DNA from: a virus
Virus record (IMG/VR): IMGVR_UViG_3300042369_000123
Location: 1-23,777 of that record
Direction: 5' to 3' (one strand)
DNA: 23,777 nucleotides
Positions within the stretch are counted from its first letter, which is position 1, and each line of letters begins with the position of its first letter. The notes beneath the pieces are model-generated. The model had not been told where the DNA came from and searched no databases. It worked only from the letters and a program-made list of their open reading frames with translations. The position numbers and the translations under genes are program-made. This document shows positions 15,005 through 20,804 of this stretch, piece after piece.

Positions 15005-15441
15005 AGATTATCTTTCTTCACTGTTTTAATATCAATTACGCCTGTGTTTACAGGACCGCCGAAATCGCCATCGACTACTACATTGGCACACAGTTCACGG
15101 AACCAACGATCTATAATTTCTTCGTCTTTGTCTCCGTCCTCACCATATCCCTCTTGCTTTAATTTTAACACAAAAAGGTCGTTCCAGTCAAGCTCAAAAA
15201 AGCCATTACGAACATTATCTTTGTTGACATGTGTTTCGATTACGCCTACCCACGGTTCTTTTTTACGTGTTGCACGTTCTTTTGGAGATAATTTGGCCTG
15301 TGCCTCTGCTTCTGTAGCACGTTCGGCAGCTTCAGTGGCTGCTTTGGCTGTTTCAGAGGCTTGTGCTGCAATGCCTATTGATCGTTCTGCTTCTGCTCTG
15401 ATCTTGTCAATACCAAATAATTTTTCAATCCATTTATTCAT
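15001..15441 (-). CDS. Protein with Ala/Glu-rich coiled coil and conserved C-terminal domain
   Basis: 146 residues from ATG 15441. The N-terminal third is a long Ala/Glu/Lys helix (IRAEAERSIGIAAQASETAK onward), then a basic KERATRKKEPWVGVIETHV and an acidic C-terminal domain (FELDWNDLFVLKLKQEGYG, then IIDRWFRELCANVVV). I recall the C-terminal part from T4-like marine phages without known function. Three ATGs are close together (15453, 15444, 15441); GGGGA five bases before 15441 favours that one, while 15444 gives an ATGA overlap with the queE stop. Confidence 0.7.
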   Translation of the reverse strand: MNKWIEKLFGIDKIRAEAERSIGIAAQASETAKAATEAAERATEAEAQAKLSPKERATRKKEPWVGVIETHVNKDNVRNGFFELDWNDLFVLKLKQEGYGEDGDKDEEIIDRWFRELCANVVVDGDFGGPVNTGVIDIKTVKKDNL

Positions 15442-16295
15442 CATGTTCCCCATTCATTTTTAAACAATGGCACCTGCAATCTGTCTGAATATCTCAGTCC
15501 ATGTTTCATTGCCAGTTCTGCTACTCTGCGGTTATTTAGTGTGTATACACTTTCAACCCCGCCCACAGGCATGAGATAAACATTACCAGTGAAACCTTCT
15601 GCACGATAGATATCCACAGCTTCTAGAGCTTCTTCTGCATCACCTTCAGTGGCCACTACTAATTTGAGATATACATGACCAGCTTCTTGATATTCACAGA
15701 CTATGTCTGGGCGTATAGCTTCACTAGGCTGTTCTCCTGAACAACTGAGTTTGGCACTGACCGAGAATGTAACTTCTCTACTGGCAAAAGGAGGATTCTG
15801 TGCCCATTCTTGTAGATATTTTTTAAACTCCGGAGTTAGCTTTTGAGTACCGTTGGTTTCAAAAGTAATTTCTTTAAGACCTGTCATACTCAGATGATTC
15901 AACAGATCCGGATAAGCACGTTGCCAACCTAACAACGGTTCACCGCCAGTGATAACCAAGTGTTCATCTTCCCAACGCTTGTAAGGTAATATTTCCATGA
16001 TGCGTTCTGCAATCGCATCAGTTGTTAGCATGGGCGAAAGATCTTTGAATCTAGGATCCCAGCTGGCATAGCTATCACAACCTGTGCTTACTAATGGTAA
16101 GTCTTGATATTTAAAAAACTTCTTAATATCGGCCGCAATAAAATCACGCTCCTTGCTTTGTTCACCACGTGACATACCAAAGCCGTCACAAGTAAAGTTA
16201 CATCCAAACGTGCGTAAGAACACACTAGGGACACCCATATATCGGCCTTCGCCTTGTATGCTGTAAAAAAGTTCTGCTATTTTTATTTTGCTCAT
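15441..16295 (-). CDS. queE: 7-carboxy-7-deazaguanine synthase (QueE), variant cluster motif
   Basis: 284 residues. QueE is a radical SAM enzyme that turns 6-carboxytetrahydropterin into 7-carboxy-7-deazaguanine, the second-to-last step to preQ0. Visible family marks: AELFYSIQGEG (8-17), VFLRTFGCNFTCDGFGM (25-41), VITGGEPLLGWQ, and FETNGT. The cluster motif is unusual: Cys32 and Cys36 are followed by Gly-Phe where the third Cys should be, and the next candidate is Cys73 in STGCDSYASW, giving CX3CX36C with a ~30-residue insertion. Together with folE (20019) and a possible QueD-like gene (22109) it forms most of the path from GTP to 7-carboxy-7-deazaguanine; QueC is not in the window. The ATG lacks a Shine-Dalgarno. 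Confidence 0.88.
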   Translation of the reverse strand: MSKIKIAELFYSIQGEGRYMGVPSVFLRTFGCNFTCDGFGMSRGEQSKERDFIAADIKKFFKYQDLPLVSTGCDSYASWDPRFKDLSPMLTTDAIAERIMEILPYKRWEDEHLVITGGEPLLGWQRAYPDLLNHLSMTGLKEITFETNGTQKLTPEFKKYLQEWAQNPPFASREVTFSVSAKLSCSGEQPSEAIRPDIVCEYQEAGHVYLKLVVATEGDAEEALEAVDIYRAEGFTGNVYLMPVGGVESVYTLNNRRVAELAMKHGLRYSDRLQVPLFKNEWGT

Positions 16296-16300
16296 AGTTT

Positions 16301-16329
16301 ATTATACACTCTTTTTTTGTAATTGCCAA
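16301..16329 (-). promoter_or_regulatory. Possible sigma70-type promoter ahead of queE
   Basis: On the minus strand TTGGCA (16329-16324) and TATAAT (16306-16301) are separated by exactly 17 bases. The -10 box overlaps the stop codon of the small AbrB-like gene and lies five bases before the queE ATG, so the transcript would be nearly leaderless for queE or would serve genes further on. It sits within coding sequence and could be chance. Confidence 0.35.
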
Positions 16330-16466
16330 GAGCCATTGCCCTGATCTAGCCATTCTAATGTGTCGCCTTCGCCCCAACCTTGCAGATCCAATACTTCCTG
16401 TGGTATTGGCATAATGAGATCACCAGTATCGGGATCTTCTTCAAGAGTAACTGTCCATCGAGTCAT
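16302..16466 (-). CDS. Small AbrB/MazE-like protein
   Basis: 54 residues: MTRWTVTLEEDPDTGDLIMP, then PQEVLDLQGWGEGDTLEWLD and a short basic end. The order strand, then Pro-hydrophobic-Pro, then 'xxLGWxxGDxLxW' is like the SpoVT/AbrB swapped-hairpin DNA-binding fold found in AbrB and MazE-type antitoxins; related short proteins occur in T4-like phages. No toxin gene is recognisable beside it. ATG 16466 overlaps the upstream stop as ATGA, with GGAA upstream. It stands in what would otherwise be a 160-base gap. DNA binding is inference. Confidence 0.65.
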   Translation of the reverse strand: MTRWTVTLEEDPDTGDLIMPIPQEVLDLQGWGEGDTLEWLDQGNGSWQLQKKSV

Positions 16467-16645
16467 GTTATCATTCCTGGTTGTGATCTACGCTTACGAC
16501 ATTCTTGTTTTACTTCATTAGGAACATCAGGATGCCATTCGGATATACTGCAATCGTATACCTTATATTCTGGCACGTCTACTTGAGAAAGAAAGAGAAT
16601 CCAAAGCACACAGGCAACAACAAACCCAATGATGTATTTCTTCAT
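16463..16645 (-). CDS. Small single-span membrane protein
   Basis: 60 residues from ATG 16645 (MKKYIIGFVVACVLWILFLS): a short basic start and one strongly hydrophobic segment, either a membrane anchor or an uncleaved/cleaved signal peptide. The remainder has two cysteines (VYDCSISEW and KQECRKRR) that could pair outside the cytoplasm. ATG 16645 overlaps the upstream TGA as ATGA; an upstream in-frame ATG at 16672 is less likely. Role unknown; small membrane proteins of this kind in phages are often lysis- or exclusion-related, which is not shown here. Confidence 0.65.
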   Translation of the reverse strand: MKKYIIGFVVACVLWILFLSQVDVPEYKVYDCSISEWHPDVPNEVKQECRKRRSQPGMIT

Positions 16646-16848
16646 ATTCTGTCGCTTAACAATATTTTGCACAGCATGGCATCATGTTCGTGATAAAATT
16701 TAAATGTCATTTGATCTGTTTCTGGATGACTAGTGTATCGATCGCCTGGCAAGCCAAAGTGTTCCAACACCATGGCACAGGTTTCATTCCACCAAAATCC
16801 AGTTTGTTCTTTTTTCCAAGGAACTAAAATTGTTTTTAGATCAGACAC
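16642..16848 (-). CDS. Small conserved protein of unknown function
   Basis: 68 residues with a GTG start at 16848, GAG five bases upstream. Sequence features: ILVPWKKEQTGFWWNETCAM, LEHFGLPGDRYTSHPETDQM and YHEHDAMLCKILL. No known domain; it looks like a compact soluble alpha/beta protein. It overlaps the membrane-protein gene downstream as ATGA and sits 10 bases after the HIT gene's stop. Confidence 0.6.
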   Translation of the reverse strand: MSDLKTILVPWKKEQTGFWWNETCAMVLEHFGLPGDRYTSHPETDQMTFKFYHEHDAMLCKILLSDRI

Positions 16849-16858
16849 AATATCTCAC

Positions 16859-17236
16859 TCATTTTTTATAATTACCTTTTTCTGGAATAACATGTCTGAC
16901 ACCGCCTGTGGGGTCTTCCATGTCACCTTTGCGTCGAGGAATCAAATGAACATGTGGATACGGCACAGTCTGTCCAGCAGCTTCGCCCCAATTAAGGCCA
17001 ATATTGAATCCATCCCACTCACCATTTTTAACCTTTGCCTGCCCTACTCTCAGAGCATCAGCAAAACAATCTTCAATAACTCCCACAGCTGAATATTTAG
17101 GCACAAACAACAAGTGACCGTCTGTTACAGGATACTTGTCTTTAAAAACAACCACATGAAAGTCGTCTTGTACAACATCGTTCCATGGTGCCTGCCCTGC
17201 ATCACGTGCATCGTCTAACGAATAATGTAAGTTCAT
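16859..17236 (-). CDS. HIT-family nucleotide hydrolase/transferase
   Basis: 125 residues, normal for the family. DGHLLFVPK (39-47), FNIGLNWGEAAGQTV (77-91) and PHVHLIPRRKGD (94-105) are the HIT hallmarks. HIT proteins hydrolyse or transfer nucleotidyl groups from substrates such as AppppA or adenylated amines. The triad is altered: the motif reads Tyr93-Pro-His95-Val-His97, so the first His of HxHxH is Tyr, while the middle (nucleophile) and last His remain. The C-terminal GGVRHVIPEKGNY matches the subgroup with 'GGVR-VIPEK'. ATG overlaps the upstream stop as ATGA. Confidence 0.85.
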   Translation of the reverse strand: MNLHYSLDDARDAGQAPWNDVVQDDFHVVVFKDKYPVTDGHLLFVPKYSAVGVIEDCFADALRVGQAKVKNGEWDGFNIGLNWGEAAGQTVPYPHVHLIPRRKGDMEDPTGGVRHVIPEKGNYKK

Positions 17237-17460
17237 CGTTTATATTCCTTTCTTTCTGTAGGTAGGTCATCTTCTCGTACAACAAACTCACGGCCGCCTA
17301 GACTGCCTGCAAATGCTTTAGTGCGTTCCATATAAACTAATCGTAGTTTAAGAGTTTGAAATGCAACATCTAAAAATGCCTTGGGCTTATAACCTAGAAC
17401 ATGCATATCAAAATCTTTACCTGCGTCAGTGCAATGAACTTTAATCTTAGAATCGATCAT
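17233..17460 (-). CDS. Small conserved protein of unknown function
   Basis: 75 residues from ATG 17460 (MIDSKIKVHCTDAGKDFDMH). Contains HVLGYKPKAFLDVAFQTLKL and a GSLGGREFVV segment, then a basic end. No known motif. The start is set by the ATGA overlap with the phosphoribosyltransferase stop, and its own stop overlaps the HIT start in the same way, so it is coupled to two nucleotide enzymes. Confidence 0.65.
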   Translation of the reverse strand: MIDSKIKVHCTDAGKDFDMHVLGYKPKAFLDVAFQTLKLRLVYMERTKAFAGSLGGREFVVREDDLPTERKEYKR

Positions 17461-17996
17461 TTTGTCCACCAATCTTCCCAAGGAAAATCAATCCATACAT
17501 CCTTCTCTGCCTTGTTAACTTCCATGCCAACGAAATCCATCTTAACATTGCACTTGCTGGCGAGATTATCTACTAACACAGCAAATTTAACATTGTTATT
17601 CCACACTTCTTCCCAGGCTGGATCATCTGGAAAGCAACCACTTGGCCAATCTTTCATGATCCAGTTAAGTGTGGTGCCTTGATCGTTGATATCATCTACA
17701 ATTAAAATGTTTTTAAAAGCAGTATCGCTATCAACTGCACGATCCTTGGACAACGGTCCTAGAGCATCTTCAGCCATCCATAAATTACTCTCCGGACCAA
17801 TCTCACTATCTCGTAGACTTACATTGAGAGTATGTAACGGAATATTAAAATATTGACTGATCATAACAGCAGGAATCAATCCCCCTCGAGTAATTCCTAC
17901 AATATAATCGGGCCTCCACGTTCCTATAGCAAGCTCTCTACAAATCTTGCCGACTAGTCCGGTTACTTCATGCTGGTTGATTTTGAGTTTGTTCAT
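17457..17996 (-). CDS. Type I phosphoribosyltransferase (purine salvage-like)
   Basis: 179 residues. ILIVDDINDQGTTL (97-110) is the PRPP-binding motif of type I phosphoribosyltransferases, and IVGITRGGLIPAVMI (32-46) the preceding loop that binds pyrophosphate. The C-terminal segment DVWIDFPWEDWW resembles the FPWE end of xanthine/hypoxanthine-guanine PRTases, suggesting a purine base as substrate. It would make nucleotides from free bases, useful for phage DNA synthesis or for feeding GTP to folE. AAGGA five bases before the ATG; it overlaps the cupin gene by 29 bases. Base specificity cannot be read from the sequence. Confidence 0.85.
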   Translation of the reverse strand: MNKLKINQHEVTGLVGKICRELAIGTWRPDYIVGITRGGLIPAVMISQYFNIPLHTLNVSLRDSEIGPESNLWMAEDALGPLSKDRAVDSDTAFKNILIVDDINDQGTTLNWIMKDWPSGCFPDDPAWEEVWNNNVKFAVLVDNLASKCNVKMDFVGMEVNKAEKDVWIDFPWEDWWTK

Positions 17997-18435
17997 TTCT
18001 ATCCTTGAGATATTGTTCGTGTTGTATCCATTTGTTGTTGACTAAAAATCCCCATTCACGTTTATGCGGGCCAGGCATGAATAGGGTCCAAGCAGTTATT
18101 CCAGGTTGAAGTTCGATGCGATGATAGCTATTAGAACCACAAATACGGAAGTGACCAGGACCCCGCCAATGCTTGGTCTCTCCAATCATTTGGCCATTTT
18201 CGAAATTAGGAGTATATTCATAGTATCCACCTTTTAGTATCAGTGTAGCATAGGGCCACGGATGATCATGAACATCGTCAGGATCACCTTTGAGGAATTT
18301 ATGTAAAAATACGTTGAATGGAAAACGATCTCTTTCTTTCAAGAAGAGATAATACCGTTCGAGATACGGTTCGTTATTAACACGATCATAAATGATACGC
18401 TTGCGGCCCAGTCGTTCAAGCAGTTTCAAAAACAT
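17968..18435 (-). CDS. Cupin-like metal-binding protein
   Basis: 155 residues. DPDDVHDHPWPYATLILKGG (51-70) carries His56 and His58 in the place of the first cupin metal motif, followed by a beta strand and Gly-Gly-Tyr; His105 (NSYHRIEL) fits the second motif. The N-terminus is basic (LLERLGRKR). Cupins include dioxygenases, isomerases and binding proteins; this one resembles the cysteine-dioxygenase-like phage group, but no function can be fixed. AGGAAG precedes the ATG; it overlaps the glycosylase gene by 20 bases. Confidence 0.65.
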   Translation of the reverse strand: MFLKLLERLGRKRIIYDRVNNEPYLERYYLFLKERDRFPFNVFLHKFLKGDPDDVHDHPWPYATLILKGGYYEYTPNFENGQMIGETKHWRGPGHFRICGSNSYHRIELQPGITAWTLFMPGPHKREWGFLVNNKWIQHEQYLKDRNEQTQNQPA

Positions 18436-18835
18436 TATTAACTTCTTCCTTGAGATATCTTATCAGTTCTTTATCTGTGGGCGATACACTATAATTGTTC
18501 TTGTAAAAAATCTCATAGCTGTCGCTGCCGTATTTTCCAATGCCATATAACATTGTAGCATCATTTCCGTCCCAAGTCAAATAGTCTTGACTCATTCTAA
18601 TCAATCGAGTATAACGAACATTAACCATTCCGAGTGGTTGGATTATGCTTTTGACAAACTCTTCGTCTGCTTGTAGCAATGCCAGTGCTGTAGGAAACCA
18701 ATATAGAAATTCTGGCAGAGTGGTCTTCACAGCTTTGCGACCAGTTTGATTTAACATAATTACCCCAACAAAATGCTGCCAAGCATTGTCAACTTGTTGT
18801 TGCACCATTAGATCGTCACGTAGAGGTTTAATCAT
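18416..18835 (-). CDS. MBD4-like helix-hairpin-helix DNA glycosylase
   Basis: 139 residues, the size of the catalytic domain alone. It matches the MBD4 thymine/uracil DNA glycosylase pattern: FVGVIMLNQTGRKAV (22-36), IIQPLGMVNVR (64-74), YGIGKYGSDSYEIF (97-110, the hairpin region) and VSPTDKELIRY (117-127). Asp121 lines up with the catalytic Asp of MBD4 (in its VHPED-KLNKY segment). No cysteines for an iron-sulfur cluster are present, unlike Endo III or MutY. Such enzymes remove T or U from G mismatches after deamination. The methyl-CpG-binding domain of MBD4 is absent. ATG overlaps the upstream stop as ATGA. The homology call is from remembered motifs. Confidence 0.72.
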   Translation of the reverse strand: MIKPLRDDLMVQQQVDNAWQHFVGVIMLNQTGRKAVKTTLPEFLYWFPTALALLQADEEFVKSIIQPLGMVNVRYTRLIRMSQDYLTWDGNDATMLYGIGKYGSDSYEIFYKNNYSVSPTDKELIRYLKEEVNNVFETA

Positions 18836-19050
18836 TCTACATCCTCGTCAAACCATTCATCAACTTGACGTTCTGCTTCTTCTCGGGTCATTGCATGAAC
18901 AAAGATTCTAGCAGGTTCTCCGACAGTGTGCTGAATATTAAACTTTATCACACCAGCGGGGATAAGATTCCAATCTCGTTCTACAACAAACTCTTGTAGA
19001 TGCTTCATTCTGTGTATTAAATTATCTGTAAGATCTTTGGCTGTGTTCAT
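18832..19050 (-). CDS. Small conserved protein of unknown function
   Basis: 72 residues from ATG 19050 ([20 protein letters not shown]). Contains RDWNLIPAGVIKFNIQHTVG and an acidic end (AERQVDEWFDEDVE). The frame is open upstream to 19170 but that part is the shadow of the overlapping gene; the ATGA overlap with the stop at 19047-19049 decides the start. Function unknown. Confidence 0.65.
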   Translation of the reverse strand: MNTAKDLTDNLIHRMKHLQEFVVERDWNLIPAGVIKFNIQHTVGEPARIFVHAMTREEAERQVDEWFDEDVE

Positions 19051-19241
19051 TGCTGTCCCCGAACTATATTCTTGTTCTCTGTTTCGGCATCTTGACGCAG
19101 TTGATCTTCCATCCACAACATTTTTTGATGTTGATACATTTCTTCTGAAAGTCCATGCCATCCACAGCATTTACCAGTCGGGCTTCGGCCGCATCCGCAT
19201 TTACCAAATTCTTCTGCATTTTCTTTAACTCTTATTTGCAT
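19047..19241 (-). CDS. Small cysteine-rich, CDGSH-like protein
   Basis: 64 residues from ATG 19241, which has AAGGA five bases upstream; an in-frame ATG at 19268 lies in the preceding gene. [20 protein letters not shown] (about 13-32) has three closely spaced Cys and a His in the order CxC, x-x-Ser, CC-G-W-H, like the 3Cys:1His cluster site of CDGSH iron-sulfur proteins, although the spacing is one residue shorter and Asp-Gly-Ser is replaced. The rest is a helix rich in Met, Gln and Glu. Could instead bind zinc. Confidence 0.55.
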   Translation of the reverse strand: MQIRVKENAEEFGKCGCGRSPTGKCCGWHGLSEEMYQHQKMLWMEDQLRQDAETENKNIVRGQQ

Positions 19242-19249
19242 AATATTCC

Positions 19250-19735
19250 TTAAGTTGGGAAGGGCCACGCTTTACTTGGCTCTGGTCGAGTTTTTAATTT
19301 TACATTCTCTTCAATAACGTCACCTGTTATTTCATCACACAGGTCAACTTGATACGGTGCAATGATATGCACTGCACAATCTTCTTCTGACCAATCATGT
19401 TCGCCGTCATAGAGCCAACCTGCACCACCTTCGTAGTAGAGTTCTTTGAGTTCTTGTTGCTCTAATTCGCTAATGTCATCACTGAATTCCCACTCAACAC
19501 TGACACTGTCGTCAAACTCACAACCCCAACCACAATCGGTTCGAGCATAGGCAACAGGATCACCTTCCCAGGGAAGATTGCAATCTAAATCACCTTCAAC
19601 AAAGCCTTGTCCCCAACGATAGGTTTCGTCAATGTTAAACCAACTGATGCTATCATCTGGATTCTTACGATACATTTCTACATGGTAGACAATGCTTTTC
19701 TTTTCCAGTGGTTTGATTACATATACTTGACTCAT
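19250..19735 (-). CDS. Acidic conserved phage protein of unknown function
   Basis: 161 residues, strongly acidic, Trp-rich. Notable segments: ISWFNIDETYRWGQGFVEGD, ARTDCGWGCEFDDSVSVEWE and the proline-rich C-terminal end PEPSKAWPFPT. No catalytic motif known to me; the highly negative surface could mimic DNA or interact with a basic partner, which is speculation. Its ATG directly follows the TAA of the small membrane protein gene. Confidence 0.65.
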   Translation of the reverse strand: MSQVYVIKPLEKKSIVYHVEMYRKNPDDSISWFNIDETYRWGQGFVEGDLDCNLPWEGDPVAYARTDCGWGCEFDDSVSVEWEFSDDISELEQQELKELYYEGGAGWLYDGEHDWSEEDCAVHIIAPYQVDLCDEITGDVIEENVKLKTRPEPSKAWPFPT

Positions 19736-19909
19736 TTAAATTCCCTTGTAAGCATCAAGAATAAGAGCACCGCCAATTGTAAATCCTACAATAGCAAGTC
19801 CGTAGTTACCGTTAACTAACGCACTCAATCCAGATAGTAAGTTTAGTCCGCCGATTGTAAGGCTAATTTCTTTTCTGTTACGGCCAACCCATATAAAAAA
19901 TTTATCCAT
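19736..19909 (-). CDS. Small two-span membrane protein
   Basis: 57 residues: MDKFFIWVGRNRKEISLTIG, then GLNLLSGLSALVNG and NYGLAIVGFTIGGALIL with a short polar end. Two hydrophobic stretches separated by a turn suggest a hairpin in the membrane, with the basic WVGRNRKE loop inside. AAGGA lies upstream of the ATG and the ATG shares its A with the upstream TAA (TAATG). The stop abuts the next ATG. Function unknown; it fits a holin-like or host-membrane factor in size only. Confidence 0.65.
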   Translation of the reverse strand: MDKFFIWVGRNRKEISLTIGGLNLLSGLSALVNGNYGLAIVGFTIGGALILDAYKGI

Positions 19910-20022
19910 TATATTTCCTTAATAAAGTATTTTGATGCAGGGTATTGCACCTGCAACCACTCTAACAAGCCCGCTTCAACTGGTAAGCGAACGCTATCAA
20001 ACTTGTTAGTAATGTATCTCAT
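19909..20022 (-). CDS. 37-residue small protein
   Basis: Sequence begins MRYITNKFDSVRLPVEAGLL and ends PASKYFIKEI. Both ends are locked to neighbours: the ATG overlaps the folE stop as ATGA and the TAA overlaps the next ATG. It has no known domain. It explains the 110 bases between folE and the membrane protein gene, which otherwise would look like a gap. The coupling makes a real gene likely; function unknown. Confidence 0.55.
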   Translation of the reverse strand: MRYITNKFDSVRLPVEAGLLEWLQVQYPASKYFIKEI

Positions 20023-20765
20023 CGTGGCGAAAATTCTTGCTGCATTTTAATATTGTCAAAGAATTCTTTCTTTGTTCCTGGATCATCTTTAAATGCACCT
20101 TTGAGTACAGTGGTCTGTGTTAGACTCGAATGCGCCATAATGCCACGATTCTCACAGCAACCGTGAGTGGCTTGTATGTATACTCCGATGTTTTCACTAT
20201 CTGTAGCTCGACTTATTTCTCTTGCAATATCATTGCAGAGTTCTTCCTGGAGAGTGCCACGCCTAGCGCACCACTGAGCAATACGAGTATACTTGCTAAG
20301 GCCAATAAGTTTGTTGGCAGCAATGATACCAATATAAGCCACCCCAGATACAGGCTGGTGATGATGACTACACATACTACGCAATTCACTTCTAACAACC
20401 AACATTCCTTCATATCTATCCTCACTATCATTCGGAAACGCTGTTGCATCTGGAGCAGGGTCGTATCTACCTGACATGATTTCATTAAAATACATTTTAG
20501 CAAGTCTACGTGCTGTGCCTTTACTGTTGGGATCATTTTCACGATCAATAAGCAAACTGTCTAGCACTTGTTCAAATGCAGGAGTTGCTTCGTCAATTAA
20601 TTTTTCTAAGTCGCCGTCATGCAGATAATCACTGATGTTGTCACCGGCCCAGAAACGCTTGCCTTCACGTTTCATCTTAAAACGAATGTGATCACCTAGA
20701 TATGCTTCTTTATATCCGCCATCGCCTGCCATTGCGTCCAGGCCTGTTTCTGTTTTATTTGTCAA
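20019..20765 (-). CDS. folE: GTP cyclohydrolase I (FolE)
   Basis: 248 residues. FolE converts GTP to 7,8-dihydroneopterin triphosphate, the first step to folate and to 7-deazaguanines. The zinc and catalytic residues are visible: MCSHHHQPVSG (Cys132, His134-136), LIGLSKYTRIAQWCARRGTL (153-172), and ATHGCCENRG (His201, Cys203). The N-terminal ~45 residues before NISDYLHDGD are a phage-type extension. Start: TTG at 20765 with GGAG seven bases upstream, rather than the internal Met12. It is followed by a 37-residue gene in ATGA overlap. With queE and a possible QueD-like gene it suggests 7-deazaguanine synthesis, for tRNA queuosine or DNA modification. Confidence 0.92.
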   Translation of the reverse strand: MTNKTETGLDAMAGDGGYKEAYLGDHIRFKMKREGKRFWAGDNISDYLHDGDLEKLIDEATPAFEQVLDSLLIDRENDPNSKGTARRLAKMYFNEIMSGRYDPAPDATAFPNDSEDRYEGMLVVRSELRSMCSHHHQPVSGVAYIGIIAANKLIGLSKYTRIAQWCARRGTLQEELCNDIAREISRATDSENIGVYIQATHGCCENRGIMAHSSLTQTTVLKGAFKDDPGTKKEFFDNIKMQQEFSPR

Positions 20766-20804
20766 TTTATTCTCCGAGTTAATGACGTGGATGTCATATA
20801 ATAG

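Noticed and set aside
15044-15463. Plus-strand frame of 139 codons rich in Ser/Ala
   Set aside because: Antisense to the Ala/Glu-rich coiled-coil gene; its composition is what the repetitive codons of that gene give when read backwards.
19910-20018. Possible tRNA or other RNA gene in the stretch after folE
   Set aside because: Some short inverted matches are visible, but no cloverleaf forms, and a coupled 37-codon frame explains the whole stretch.
20766-20804. Terminator between the glycosyltransferase gene and folE
   Set aside because: Only a 5-bp stem (ATGAC/GTCAT, 20782-20797) with no T-run after it; too weak to call. The same stretch carries the GGAG of folE.
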